Notes under the pieces: generated by a model
What the model saw: only the letters and a program-made list of their open reading frames with translations
The model's database searches: none
Told to the model about the DNA's origin: nothing
Assembly (NCBI RefSeq): GCF_017349075.1
Contig: NZ_JAFMOF010000001.1
Span: 1,426,001 to 1,490,000 of the forward strand
DNA: 64,000 bases
Direction of reading: 5' to 3'
Source: Streptomyces triculaminicus
Lineage (GTDB): Bacteria > Actinomycetota > Actinomycetes > Streptomycetales > Streptomycetaceae
Program-made: the position numbers and the translations under genes
Shown here: one piece after another, positions 27,474 to 36,276 of the stretch
Position numbering within the stretch: the first letter of the stretch is position 1
How the letters are laid out: each line of letters opens with the position of its first letter

Positions 27474-28064
27474 ATGGGGCAGCGCCCGGCATTGCTGGTT
27501 CTTGATTTGATCAACGAGATCGTGCACCCGGAGGGCAAGTACGGGGCGGACGGCTACGAGCGGCAGGTGGCCGAGCGGGGGGTGCTCGGGAACGCCGCGA
27601 GGGCGATCGAGGGGGCCCGCGCCGCCGGCATCCCCGTGATCTACGTGGTGGTCGGGTTCTCCGAGGGGTACCCGGAGTGGCCGGCGGGCTCGCCCATCTT
27701 CAAGATCGCCAAGGAGGACGGGCGCATCCAGCTGGGCACCTGGGCGACCGAGGTGCACGAGTCGGTCAAGCCCGCCCCCGGCGAGCCGGTCATCGCCAAG
27801 CACCGGATCAGCCCGTTCTACGGCACCGGCCTGGACCTGCTGCTGCGCAACCAGGGCATCGACACCCTCCTGCTGACCGGTGTCTCCACCGACATGGTCA
27901 TCCTGGCCACGGCGCGCGACGCCCACGACCGCGACTACGCCGTCGAGGTCCTGGAGGACGCCACCGCCGCCGACGGCCCGGAGATGCACGAGGCCGCGCT
28001 CAAGGTGATCGGCCGCTGCGCGAAGATCACCACGGTCGACGAGGCCCTGAAGGCGGACCGGTGA
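27474..28064 (+). CDS. Isochorismatase-fold hydrolase lacking the catalytic cysteine
   Basis: 196 aa, alpha/beta fold. The catalytic Asp is D11 in LLVLDLINEI and the Lys is K109 in VIAKHRISPFYGT. At the place of the usual nucleophilic Cys (GV.T..C) the sequence is GVSTDMVILATARDA, with valine 142. Amidase-type members (nicotinamidase, N-carbamoylsarcosine amidase) need the Cys; isochorismatases such as EntB and PhzD do without it. A hydrolase acting on an enol ether, or a non-amidase reaction, is therefore likelier. ATG 27474 follows GGGAGGG. It overlaps the aminotransferase gene by 4 nt. Confidence 0.8.
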   Translation: MGQRPALLVLDLINEIVHPEGKYGADGYERQVAERGVLGNAARAIEGARAAGIPVIYVVVGFSEGYPEWPAGSPIFKIAKEDGRIQLGTWATEVHESVKPAPGEPVIAKHRISPFYGTGLDLLLRNQGIDTLLLTGVSTDMVILATARDAHDRDYAVEVLEDATAADGPEMHEAALKVIGRCAKITTVDEALKADR

Positions 28065-29242
28065 GGAACCACGTCGCGACCCGCTTCTCCGGCATCGAGA
28101 AGTCGGCCACCTACGCCGTCCTCGAGCTGGTCCACGAACTGCGCGCCAAGGGCGTCTCGGTCCTCGACCTCGGCGGCGGCGAGCCCGACTTCGACTCGCC
28201 CGAGCACGTGGTCGCGGGCGCCGTGGACGCGCTGCACGACGGCTTCACCCACTACTCGCCCAGCCGCGGCCTGCCCGAGCTGCTGACCGCGATCTCGCAC
28301 AAGCTGCGCGAGGACAGCGGCGTGGTGGCCGACCCGGCGACCGAGATCATCGTGACGCCGTCGGCCAAGCACGCTCTATTCATTTCGCTCATGACGCTGC
28401 TGGACCCGGGCGACGAGATCATCATCCCGACGCCCAGCTGGGTCAGCTACAAGTCCATGGCGCATCTCATCGGGGCCGTCCCGGTGTCCGCCGAGCTGTC
28501 GTCCGAGAACGGCTTCCGCGTCACGCGGGAGCTCCTCGAGCGGTATGTGACGGACCGTTCGAAGGCGATTCTCGTCAATTCGCCGAACAACCCGACGGGC
28601 CACACCCTCACCCCCGAAGAGGCCGAGGGCATCGCCTCCTTCGCACGGGACCACGACCTTTTCGTCGTCTCCGACGAGATCTACGAGAAGATCCGTTACA
28701 ACCGTGCCGAGCACATCAGCATCGCGGCCCTGCCGGGCATGGCCGAGCGGACGCTGACCGTGAACGGGTTCTCCAAGGGATACGCCATGACCGGATGGCG
28801 CCTGGGCTATGTCGCCGGCCCCGCCCCGGTCATCTCGGAAGTGCTCAAGGTCCAGCAGCACTCGGTCGGCTGCGCCGGCTCGTTCGTGCAGCGCGGCGGG
28901 CTGGCCGCGCTGACCGGTGACCAGGGCGTCATCGCCGAGATGGCGGACGAGTACGCCGCCCGCATGGCGCTGATCGTCAAGGGTCTCAACTCCCTGCCGG
29001 GAATCACCTGCGACATTCCCGGGGGCGGCTTCTACGTCTTCCCCGACATTCGTGGCACCGGATTCTCGAGCTCGGCGGAATTCGCCGAGTGGCTGCTGAC
29101 CGAGGCGGGCGTCGCGGTGATGCCGGGAACCGCCTTCGGACCCGGCGGCGAGGGGCACATCCGGCTTTCCTTCGCCACCTCGCGGGACGTCATCGAGGAG
29201 GCCGTCGGGCGTATGGCCCGGGCCTTGGCGAAGCGCTCGTAG
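28061..29242 (+). CDS. Class I/II PLP-dependent aminotransferase
   Basis: 393 aa, fold type I, AspC-like. Landmarks: SVLDLGGGEPDFDSPEHV, THYSPSRGLPELLTAIS, the substrate-binding NSPNNPTGHTLT, Schiff-base lysine in NGFSKGYAMTGWRLGYVAG and the carboxylate-binding RLSFATS arginine near the end. It would convert an amino acid to the 2-oxo acid used by the synthase encoded next, or aminate the final oxo acid. GTG 28061 overlaps the preceding stop (GTGA), so translation is coupled. A terminator-like hairpin follows at 29257. Confidence 0.88.
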   Translation: MRNHVATRFSGIEKSATYAVLELVHELRAKGVSVLDLGGGEPDFDSPEHVVAGAVDALHDGFTHYSPSRGLPELLTAISHKLREDSGVVADPATEIIVTPSAKHALFISLMTLLDPGDEIIIPTPSWVSYKSMAHLIGAVPVSAELSSENGFRVTRELLERYVTDRSKAILVNSPNNPTGHTLTPEEAEGIASFARDHDLFVVSDEIYEKIRYNRAEHISIAALPGMAERTLTVNGFSKGYAMTGWRLGYVAGPAPVISEVLKVQQHSVGCAGSFVQRGGLAALTGDQGVIAEMADEYAARMALIVKGLNSLPGITCDIPGGGFYVFPDIRGTGFSSSAEFAEWLLTEAGVAVMPGTAFGPGGEGHIRLSFATSRDVIEEAVGRMARALAKRS

Positions 29243-29256
29243 CACGTCGCTGAAAG

Positions 29257-29287
29257 AGGTCCGGCGGCGGGTTTCCGCCGGGCCTTT
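29257..29287 (+). terminator. Terminator after the aminotransferase
   Basis: An 11-bp stem (29257-29267 with 29275-29285, one T-G pair) with the loop CGGGTTT, followed by TT. It suggests that the synthase gene at 29495 has its own promoter within the 250-nt gap. Confidence 0.65.
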
Positions 29288-29494
29288 GCCGGGGTAATTC
29301 TCTTGCCCGGGCAAATTGAACTGCTGTAGCGTGGAATCAATTGTTGCGGCCGGAATTTCTTTTCATTGTTTCCGGCCTGCACTCGACCGGCGGAAATTCT
29401 GTCTGTGCCGTCGAGCTCACTCCAGACCTTTCTGTTCAGCGCCTCTGGCGGCCTGCTGCCCTTTTCCCGCAGGGGCCCGCGAGCAGAGGATGAA

Positions 29495-30673
29495 ATGGGA
29501 GAACGACCTCTTATGCGTCGGATTTCTTTCTTCGACACCACTCTCCGTGACGGAGAGCAGGCGCCTGCCAACGCGATGGGCCCCGAGGACAAGCTGGACC
29601 TCGCACTGCGCATCGAAGCCCTGGGCGTGGACTACATCGAGACCGGCTTCCCGGCCTCGTCCCCGAGCGACTTCGAGGCCACCCGCCTCATCTCGCAGCA
29701 CCTGACCAAGGCCCGCTTCACCACCTTCTGCCGGGCCGTCCCCCAGGACATCGAGACCGCGATCGAGGCCGGCGGCACCGCCAACCACCAGATCCAGGTC
29801 GCGGCGACCGCCAGTGACATGCACCTGCGTCACAAGCGGCGCATCACCCGTCAGCAGGGTATCGACGAGGTGGCCGAGGCGGTCGCCCTCGCCCGCTCCC
29901 TGGGCGTCGAGCACGTCTCCGTGGGCCTGGAGGACTCCAGCCGCGGCGAGGACGACCTGCTGCAGCCGATGACCGAGAAGGCCATCGAGGCCGGCGCCAC
30001 CTGCTTCGTGGTCGCCGACACCTCCGGCGCCATGACCCCGGACCAGTACGCCGGCCTGATCCGCAAGTTCCGTTCCTGGGCCCCGTCCCCGGTGCGGATC
30101 GCCACCCACTGCCACGACGACTTCGGCCTGTCGACCGCCAACGCCCTCGCGGGCCTGGAGGCCGGCGCGGACGAGGTCCAGGCGACGCTCGGCGGCATCG
30201 GCGAGCGCGCGGGCAACACCGCGCTCGAGGAGATCGCGGCGCTGCTGGCCTACAAGGAGGACCACAACGGCCTGCGCACCGACATCGACCTCGCGGCGAT
30301 GTACGAGGCCTACAACGTGCTCCGCCGTGTGATCAGGCTCGAGGAGCCGCGCAACAAGGCGATCTTCGGCGCCTACGCGTTCGGCACCGCCGCCGGCATC
30401 CACCAGCAGGGCATGCTCCGCAACCCGGCGACCTACGAGTACGTCGAGCCGGACCGGTTCGGGCGCCGTCGCTCCATCCTGATCGGCCGGCACTCCGGCC
30501 GCTCGGTCCTGCGTCACCTGCTGGACCAGCTCGGCCTCGAGGTCTCGGACACCGAGCTGGACGAGCTGTACCGCGTCCACATCGCCGAGCGCGAGGGCGG
30601 CGACTGCGAGGACCTGGAGGTGCTCAAGGACCGCCTCGCGCGCGAGCTCGGCGCGGGACTGGTGGCCGCCTAG
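29495..30673 (+). CDS. 2-isopropylmalate-synthase-like DRE-TIM metallolyase, short form
   Basis: 392 aa. DRE-TIM signature FFDTTLRDGEQAPANAM at 12-28, metal ligands in ATHCHDDFGLSTANALAG and GGIGERAGNTALEE. It condenses acetyl-CoA (or a related acyl-CoA) with a 2-oxo acid to a 2-substituted malate. It lacks the C-terminal leucine-feedback domain of LeuA, so it should be insensitive to leucine, like homocitrate, benzylmalate or other pathway-specific synthases. ATG 29495 has AGAGGA 4 nt upstream; ATG 29513 is an alternative. It supplies the substrate for the LeuC/LeuD pair of the same cluster. Confidence 0.88.
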   Translation: MGERPLMRRISFFDTTLRDGEQAPANAMGPEDKLDLALRIEALGVDYIETGFPASSPSDFEATRLISQHLTKARFTTFCRAVPQDIETAIEAGGTANHQIQVAATASDMHLRHKRRITRQQGIDEVAEAVALARSLGVEHVSVGLEDSSRGEDDLLQPMTEKAIEAGATCFVVADTSGAMTPDQYAGLIRKFRSWAPSPVRIATHCHDDFGLSTANALAGLEAGADEVQATLGGIGERAGNTALEEIAALLAYKEDHNGLRTDIDLAAMYEAYNVLRRVIRLEEPRNKAIFGAYAFGTAAGIHQQGMLRNPATYEYVEPDRFGRRRSILIGRHSGRSVLRHLLDQLGLEVSDTELDELYRVHIAEREGGDCEDLEVLKDRLARELGAGLVAA

Positions 30674-30706
30674 GAACGACTGACGGCGACTTCCGAGGGA
30701 CAGCGA

Positions 30707-30742
30707 GGGTCGTGGCCCGCCGCCGGCGGCGGGCCACGACCC
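30707..30742. terminator. Bidirectional hairpin between synthase and iclR
   Basis: A nearly perfect 17-bp stem, GGGTCGTGGCCCGCCGC with its complement around CG, ends at 30742, between convergent genes. There is no T-tract. Confidence 0.7.
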
Positions 30743-30760
30743 GCCCCGCCGGCGGGCGGG

Positions 30761-31441
30761 TCAGGCGGCGTCGCGCAGCGTGCGGCGCAGGTCCTGGGCG
30801 GCGGCCGCCAGGTGGGAACGGATCTCCTCGGCCCGTGGGCCCATGCGCCAGGCCGGTCCGCTCACGCACAGTGCGGAGTTGACCCGGGTGTGGCCCTCGT
30901 GGACGGGGACGGCGATGCCCAGGACGTCCTTCTCCGCCTCGCGCGATCCCATGGCGTATCCCTGGTCGCGGATGACGGAGAGCTTTCTGCGCTCCCGCTC
31001 GGAAAGTCCCGCGGGTTCGGCGGAATAGGCGAGGAGGATCCGCCCGGCGGGTCCGTCCCGCAGGGGGAAGGCGCTGCCGACGGGGACGGTGTCGCGCAGT
31101 CCGTCGGCGGGTTCCACCGAGGCGACGCAGGCGTAGCTCTCGCCCATTCTCCGGAAGTGCTGGACGCTCTCGCCGCATTGCCCGAGAAGTCGTTCCAGGA
31201 CGGCGTAGTCGGTGGAGGCCTCCGGCTTCGCCCCGGTGTCGTCCGCCCATGCCCTGATGCGCGCCCCGATGCTGATTCCGCCGTCCTCGTCACGCCGCAG
31301 AATGTCTTGCTCCGTCAGTTCCCGCATGATGCGATGCAGCGTGGAATGGGGAATTCCGGTGACCCTGCGGATGTCGCTCGGCGAGCGTGCCCCCCGCGAC
31401 ACCGCGTCCATGACCGCCAATATGCGTACGACGTTGGCCAC
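30761..31441 (-). CDS. IclR-family transcriptional regulator
   Basis: 226 aa. N-terminal winged helix (VVRILAVMDAVSRGARSPSDIRRVTGIPHSTLHRIMRELTEQDIL) and an IclR effector domain (SVQHFRRMGESYACVASVEPADGLRDTVPVGSAFPLRDGPAGRILLA). The frame opens at a TTG (31468), but GGAGGGG lies downstream of that codon and 12 nt before GTG 31441, so 31441 is the better start. It is divergent from the YrdC-like gene. IclR proteins usually sense aromatic or aliphatic acids, which fits an acid-forming pathway. Confidence 0.85.
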   Translation of the reverse strand: MANVVRILAVMDAVSRGARSPSDIRRVTGIPHSTLHRIMRELTEQDILRRDEDGGISIGARIRAWADDTGAKPEASTDYAVLERLLGQCGESVQHFRRMGESYACVASVEPADGLRDTVPVGSAFPLRDGPAGRILLAYSAEPAGLSERERRKLSVIRDQGYAMGSREAEKDVLGIAVPVHEGHTRVNSALCVSGPAWRMGPRAEEIRSHLAAAAQDLRRTLRDAA

Positions 31442-31563
31442 CGGTCTGCAACTCCCCTCCGACTGCAAGACTGCTGAAAAAGTATCAGCGACGCCGGTAA
31501 TAGTAATGTGTGGCTCGTGAAATCATTTGTTCTTCGGGTGATCGGCCGTGGGAGGAGAAGAAG

Positions 31564-32298
31564 TTGACGCGCATTGTCGAGTCGGATGACCTCGCCGGCC
31601 TGATATCCGCCGCCGACCGGCTGCGGCGAGGAGCCGTGATCGCCACTCCCGCCGGCGGCGGATGGGCGATCCTCTGCGACCCGTTCAACGAGAAGGCCGC
31701 CCACCGGGTGGGCGCGCTGGGATCCGATGGATTTCCGCCGGCCCTCCTCGTCTCCTCTCCCGTGGAATGGCGGCGATGGGCGTACGCGCCGCATCCGGGT
31801 GTCGACGATCTCCTCGACGAGGTGTGGCCGGGCCCGCTGGAAATCGTCGCCCGAGCGCGCCGGACACTGCCCGCCTGGATGACGTCCGACGACGGGACCG
31901 TGACGGTCGCCCACCCCGATCGCCGTTCCCTCAACCTGCTGTCGATCTACAGCGGACTGCCGCTCGCCTGCGCTTTTGCGGAAAACGCCGGGGCCGGGGA
32001 AGGCGTCGCGGAAAACGCTGCGGAAACCGCCGTGGAAAACCTCGGGGAAGGCTTCGGGGAAAACAGGGCGGCCGGCGGCTTCGGGCCTGCCGCCCCGGAC
32101 GCTGTCATGATGTCCCCGGGGAGGGGCGCCGACATCGTGATCAAGGGGGAGAGGAGCGGCCGGGAGCGTACGACCGGCATCGGGACCGTCGTCGACCTGA
32201 CCGGCCGGCGACCCGTGCTCGTCCGCGAGGGCGACGTCCTCGCCGACGCGGTGCGCCGCCGTCTCCCCGACCTCGACGACTCCGTGACGATGAGATGA
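31564..32298 (+). CDS. YrdC/Sua5-like protein with a repeat-rich insertion
   Basis: 244 aa. It resembles the threonylcarbamoyl-AMP synthase fold: LISAADRLRRGAVIATPAGGGWAILCDPFNEKAAHRV, YAPHPGVDDLLDEVWPGPLEIVARARRTLPAWM and a TVVDLTGRRPVLVREGD end. The KxR nucleotide residues of true Sua5 are not evident. A 35-residue Glu/Asn/Ala-rich insertion (AENAGAGEGVAENAAETAV...) splits the domain. TTG 31564 has GGGAGGAG just upstream. Sua5 proper is a housekeeping gene, so this copy may activate carbamoyl-type groups for the pathway; that is inference. Confidence 0.65.
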   Translation: MTRIVESDDLAGLISAADRLRRGAVIATPAGGGWAILCDPFNEKAAHRVGALGSDGFPPALLVSSPVEWRRWAYAPHPGVDDLLDEVWPGPLEIVARARRTLPAWMTSDDGTVTVAHPDRRSLNLLSIYSGLPLACAFAENAGAGEGVAENAAETAVENLGEGFGENRAAGGFGPAAPDAVMMSPGRGADIVIKGERSGRERTTGIGTVVDLTGRRPVLVREGDVLADAVRRRLPDLDDSVTMR

Positions 32299-32313
32299 GC
32301 GGGAGGAAAAGCG

Positions 32314-33033
32314 GTGCAGATCCGCGCTTTTGAGGACGAATGGCTGGTCGGAGAGGACCAGAGCGAGCCCAGAGCCAGCGTCGTACTCGCCGATGCCGAT
32401 CCCATATCGCGCCGCGTCCTGGGCACGGTGCTCCGGGACGCCGCTCAACTGCAGTACATCTGCTGCGTCGACAGCCACCGCCCGCTGGAGGAGTGGCCGC
32501 TGTCCCAGGCCGACGTGGTCGTCCTCTCGGTGGGGCCGCAGGACGACCCGGTGCCGATCGTCCGGCAGTTGGCCTCCCGCCGCATCAGGGTCCTGCTCAT
32601 CGGCACCGGCTGGAGCAGGTACCGGGTCGACGCCGCGTTCTCCGCCGGCGCCACCGGCTGCCTGGTGAAGGACACCGAGATCGGGCGCCTGGCCACGGCC
32701 ACCCGCGCCGTGGCGTCCGGCCATGTGGTGATGTCGCCGCAGCTGTTCGGCCTGTTCACGGCCTCGCCGCGGGTCCACGGGCCGCGGGCCGTCCTCGCCG
32801 CCCACCGGAGTGAGGCCCGCAGCCCCGAACGGCTGCTGCGCGCGCTCACCGAGCGCGAACGCGAGGTCCTCGACCTGCTGGCGGACGGGCTGTCGACCGC
32901 GGAGGTCGCGGGCGCCCTCACCCTGTCGCCCGCCACGGTCAAGAGCCATGTCTCCCACTCGCTGAGCAAGCTGGGCGCCCGCAACCGCCTGGAGGCGGTG
33001 CTGATGATGCAGCAGGCGCGCAGCATGCGCTGA
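32314..33033 (+). CDS. LuxR-type response regulator with pseudo-receiver
   Basis: 239 aa. Receiver-like domain with ADADP (acidic pair) and lysine in CLVKDTE, but the phospho-acceptor position reads VVVLSVGP, with serine 72 instead of aspartate. The C-terminal LuxR helix-turn-helix is intact: LTEREREVLDLLADGLSTAEVAGALTLSPATVKSHVSHSLSKLGARNRLEAV. It is probably not phosphorylated and may sense a ligand or a partner, as atypical cluster regulators do. GTG start with AGGA 8 nt upstream; it follows the YrdC-like gene by 15 nt and is co-transcribed. Confidence 0.82.
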   Translation: MQIRAFEDEWLVGEDQSEPRASVVLADADPISRRVLGTVLRDAAQLQYICCVDSHRPLEEWPLSQADVVVLSVGPQDDPVPIVRQLASRRIRVLLIGTGWSRYRVDAAFSAGATGCLVKDTEIGRLATATRAVASGHVVMSPQLFGLFTASPRVHGPRAVLAAHRSEARSPERLLRALTEREREVLDLLADGLSTAEVAGALTLSPATVKSHVSHSLSKLGARNRLEAVLMMQQARSMR

Positions 33034-33067
33034 GGGGCACCGGGAGACATGGCGTCCGCCCGTACGG

Positions 33068-34338
33068 TCAGCCGGCGGTGACCGGCTTGGGCTTGGCCTT
33101 GCCGGGCGCCAGCGGCACCGCGATCAGCGACGCGGCGGCGACGGCCGCCCACACCACGGTCCAGGAGGACCAGCCCAGCAGGAGGGGGATGAGCAGCGGG
33201 GTGAGCGTGGCGCCGGCGAAGGCCGTGGTGTTCTCCAGGCCGAGCGCGGTGCCGGCCCGCTGGGCACCGGCCATGGCGGCGATCTCGGTGTAGGCGACGC
33301 CGTGCCAGGCGTTGGCCAGCATGCCGCCGATGGCGAGCGATATCGCGACCAGCACGGTCGGCGCGTGGGTGAGGACGGCCGCGGCGGCCATGGCCACACC
33401 CGTGATCACTCCGACCGCCCGGACGTAGCCGCGCCGGTTGCCCGTACGGTCCGTGTAGCGGCCGCTCCACACGCGGATGGCGGCGCCGCCGATCTGGACC
33501 GCGAGGATGGTCACGCTGCCGACGACGAGACCGGCGTCCTTGGCGTCGTGGAGGAAGATGCCCGCGAAGGACAGCACCGCGATCTGCGGCATGGTGAGCA
33601 GCGCGCTCGCCAGGGCGAGCCGCCAGCAGTCCCACCGGCGCAGCGGCGAGCGGTCGTCCGCAGCCGCCGCGGCCGCCTTGGCCGCCGCCGGGGCGTCGTC
33701 CGGCTCGTGCAGCCAGAGCCAGGTGGCCCCCGCCGTGATGAAGCAGAAGGCCGCCAGCACGCCGAAGACCGGGCGGAAGCCGTAGCTCGAGGCGAGCCAG
33801 GGCAGCAGTGCGGCGCCGATGGCACCGCCCGCCGGGATGGCGGTCTGCCGGATGCTCATGGCGAATCCGCGCTCCCCCTCGCGGAACCAGATCATCACCG
33901 CGCGCCCGGAGGAGCCGTTGACGCTTCCGCCGAGGATGCCGACGAGCAGCATGGCGGCGGCGAGCAGGGCCACGGACGGCACCGAGTCGCCGGAGGGCAC
34001 CGTGAACAGCGACATCAGGGCGAGCACGGCGCCGGTGGAGAGCAGACCGGTCAGCAGGACCTTGCGGTCGCCGAACTTGTCCGTCAGCAGGCCCCACAGG
34101 ATCTCGGACACCGCGACGCCCAGCAGGATGCCGCCGAGGACGACGCCGAGCTGCCCGTTGGACAGGTGGTATTCGCCCCGCATGGTGGTGCCGGTGACGG
34201 GGATGCCGGCGAACGTGGCGGAGAAGCTGGCCTGGGCGGCGACGCCGATGCCGAGGACGGTCCAACGGTGGTTGGGGCCGTACCGCCGGGCGGGCTTGCC
34301 GCCCGTCTGTTGCGGGGCGGCTGTGGGGAGAGTGTCAC
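33068..34338 (-). CDS. MFS transporter (12 TMS), apparent frameshift at its start
   Basis: A major facilitator with HRWTVLGIGVAAQASFSATFAGIPV (TM1), motif A-like GLLTDKFGDRKVLLTG and a long cytoplasmic Ala-rich loop (DDAPAAAKAAAAAADDRS) between the halves. It probably exports the cluster product or imports a precursor. The main frame has no good start: only TTG 34456 or GTG 34438, far upstream without ribosome-binding sites. In the adjacent frame GTG 34338 follows AAGGAG at 5 nt. One extra base in the G4 run at 34325-34328 would join that start to the main frame (start MTLSPTAAPQQTGG...). Confidence 0.8.
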
Positions 34339-34467
34339 ACTCACTCCTTCGAGGCTGGCGAGGTGGGGGATCGGCGGGGTGTGCCGGGCCGGAAGCCGGG
34401 GACCGGGATCCGACGGGCGGGGTGGCGGGCGGCGGCACGACCCGCCGCCCACCCAAGGAGAGCTCGG

Positions 34468-34857
34468 TCAGAGGGGCTTGACCGGCTGCTCCCAGACGAC
34501 GAGGGCGATGCAGCCCTCGGGGCTGGCCGGGGCGTGGATGCTGTCCGGCTTCATCAGCAGAAGGCTGTTCTCGGGGTAGATGCCGTCCTCGGTGCGGAGC
34601 TCGCCGCTGAGGACGTAGATCAGCTCGTAGCCGGGGTGACGGTGCTGCTGGGCCTGGGCGCCCGGCAGGTAGCGCACGATCGCGGCGGCGGGGCCGTTCT
34701 CGCCGGTCTCCACGGTGCTGTAGAGCCGGTGGACCTCGGCGCCGACGCGGCCGTCGCTGACGAGGGGCTCGAACTCGAGCTCCTGCAGGTCGAACCGGCC
34801 GTCGGGCAGGGACGCGAAGAGCTGGGGCAGGCGCTCGGCCAGGGTCTGGGCGGACAT
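34468..34857 (-). CDS. Cupin-domain protein
   Basis: 129 aa. A single cupin beta-barrel: HRHPGYELIYVLSGELRTEDGIYPENSLLLMKPDSIHAP holds the two cupin motifs with the metal-ligand histidines and a glutamate. This variant resembles ChrR-type cupins. It could be a small metal-dependent isomerase or dioxygenase, or a sensor. ATG 34857 has AGGAG 9 nt upstream. It lies between the oxygenase and transporter genes on the same strand and is probably co-transcribed with them. Confidence 0.78.
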   Translation of the reverse strand: MSAQTLAERLPQLFASLPDGRFDLQELEFEPLVSDGRVGAEVHRLYSTVETGENGPAAAIVRYLPGAQAQQHRHPGYELIYVLSGELRTEDGIYPENSLLLMKPDSIHAPASPEGCIALVVWEQPVKPL

Positions 34858-34992
34858 GCGGATCATCTCCTGGTGGGATGGTGCGACGGAGCGGGGGCGC
34901 GCGGTCCCAGGCGGTAGGCCTGCGTCCGCGCAGGGCGGCCCGTGCACCTCGTCAAGGGGGGGAGGCGTACGGGCGCGGCGGTGCGGTGCGGC

Positions 34993-36003
34993 TTACTTGT
35001 CGCCGACGCGGCCCTGGACCCCGTCGATCCAACGGTCGGCGTGGCGGTCGGCGGCGGCCTGGTTGCGGAAGGCGTACGTCTTCAGCAGCCAGCGCTGGCG
35101 GGCGCGCTCCGGGTCGTTGATCTCCATCTTGTCGCGGCTGTGGAGACCGTCCTGGTTGGCGAAGGTGAACAGGTCGCCGGTCAGGATGCGGTGACGCGTC
35201 TTGTCCGCGCGGACCAGAGCGTTCTTCAGCTCGAGCAGGGCGTCCTTGGCGATCTCCGGCGAGCCCTCGGCCACGGTGGTGCTCGTGTCCAGGTAGCGGA
35301 AGCTGTGGTGGTTCTCGAGGATGGCGTGCTTCTCGGACACCGTCAGGTCGCCGTTGTTGTCGCGCGAGAAGACGTCGTACGGCGTGAAGAAGTGCGGCTG
35401 GCGCAGCACTTCCTGGTGCTCCTCGGAGAGGTGCTTGAGGAGGTCGCGACCGTCGACGAAGCCGGTGTAGATGTAGTCGCCGTCGGGGCTGCGCATGCCC
35501 AGCAGCGAGATGAAGTCGGCGCGGACCGGGTGCGCGGTGCGGTCGTTGTGGTAGACGAGCTCGCTGTCGCTGAAGCCGGTCTGCATGCCGCTGTAGCGGT
35601 TGATGGCCACGACGTCGATGAAGAAGTCGCCGTTGAAGCGGGTGCCGTAGGAGAGCAGCGGCGTGCCCACGAGCTGGGCGAACAGCTCGAGGAAGGTCTC
35701 GCCGACGAACGTCTTCTTCTTGGCGTGCTTGTCCGCCACCGGGTCGTCCAGGTCCAGGACCGGGATCTCCGCGTCGAGCGGGCAGTTGCGCAGCACGTGG
35801 GCCTCGGCGGCGCCCGTCTCGCGGTCGTTGCGGACACGGCCGCACACCTCGGTGAAGAAGGCGGGAACCTCGCCACGGTCCACCAGGTCGCCCACCGCGC
35901 GGGAGAACGCCGAGTAGTCCTCGTACGGGCTCTTGTCGACCGCGCTCAGGACCCCGTACAGCTCATCGCGTTCGGCGTCGGACAGGACGTAGGTCGGCTC
36001 CAT
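34993..36003 (-). CDS. Fe(II)/2-oxoglutarate-dependent oxygenase (TauD/clavaminate-synthase-like)
   Basis: 336 aa. The facial triad is visible: H152 and D154 in VYHNDRTAHPVRADFISLLGMR and H288 in FTFANQDGLHSRD, with arginines after it (RQRWLLKTYAFR) for 2-oxoglutarate. The arrangement matches clavaminate-synthase-like amino-acid hydroxylases (VioC, AsnO types). It would hydroxylate or desaturate an amino acid or amide intermediate. It begins the oxygenase-cupin-transporter operon and is divergent from tetR. Confidence 0.82.
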   Translation of the reverse strand: MEPTYVLSDAERDELYGVLSAVDKSPYEDYSAFSRAVGDLVDRGEVPAFFTEVCGRVRNDRETGAAEAHVLRNCPLDAEIPVLDLDDPVADKHAKKKTFVGETFLELFAQLVGTPLLSYGTRFNGDFFIDVVAINRYSGMQTGFSDSELVYHNDRTAHPVRADFISLLGMRSPDGDYIYTGFVDGRDLLKHLSEEHQEVLRQPHFFTPYDVFSRDNNGDLTVSEKHAILENHHSFRYLDTSTTVAEGSPEIAKDALLELKNALVRADKTRHRILTGDLFTFANQDGLHSRDKMEINDPERARQRWLLKTYAFRNQAAADRHADRWIDGVQGRVGDK

Positions 36004-36276
36004 AACCTCACCAATCTTTCCCCAAGGGCAATGACTTGTGGCCGGTGCCCAAGACTTGTGGTCAAGAGAAGTGTCCGTTCCGCGGCCCGTTCGGGCATCG
36101 CCCTACGGTTGAGGACCCGGTATTCGCCTCCCACCGGGGGAGTGGATCGACCGCATAAAAAGTGGAGACGGCCGGCCGGACCACCACCAAAGGAGGAGAC
36201 CGGGACCGGCCGTGGCGGGGGAGCGACGGCCCGGGCGGGGATTGCGCGGCATTCGGGCCGTGCGCATAGTCGCCGT

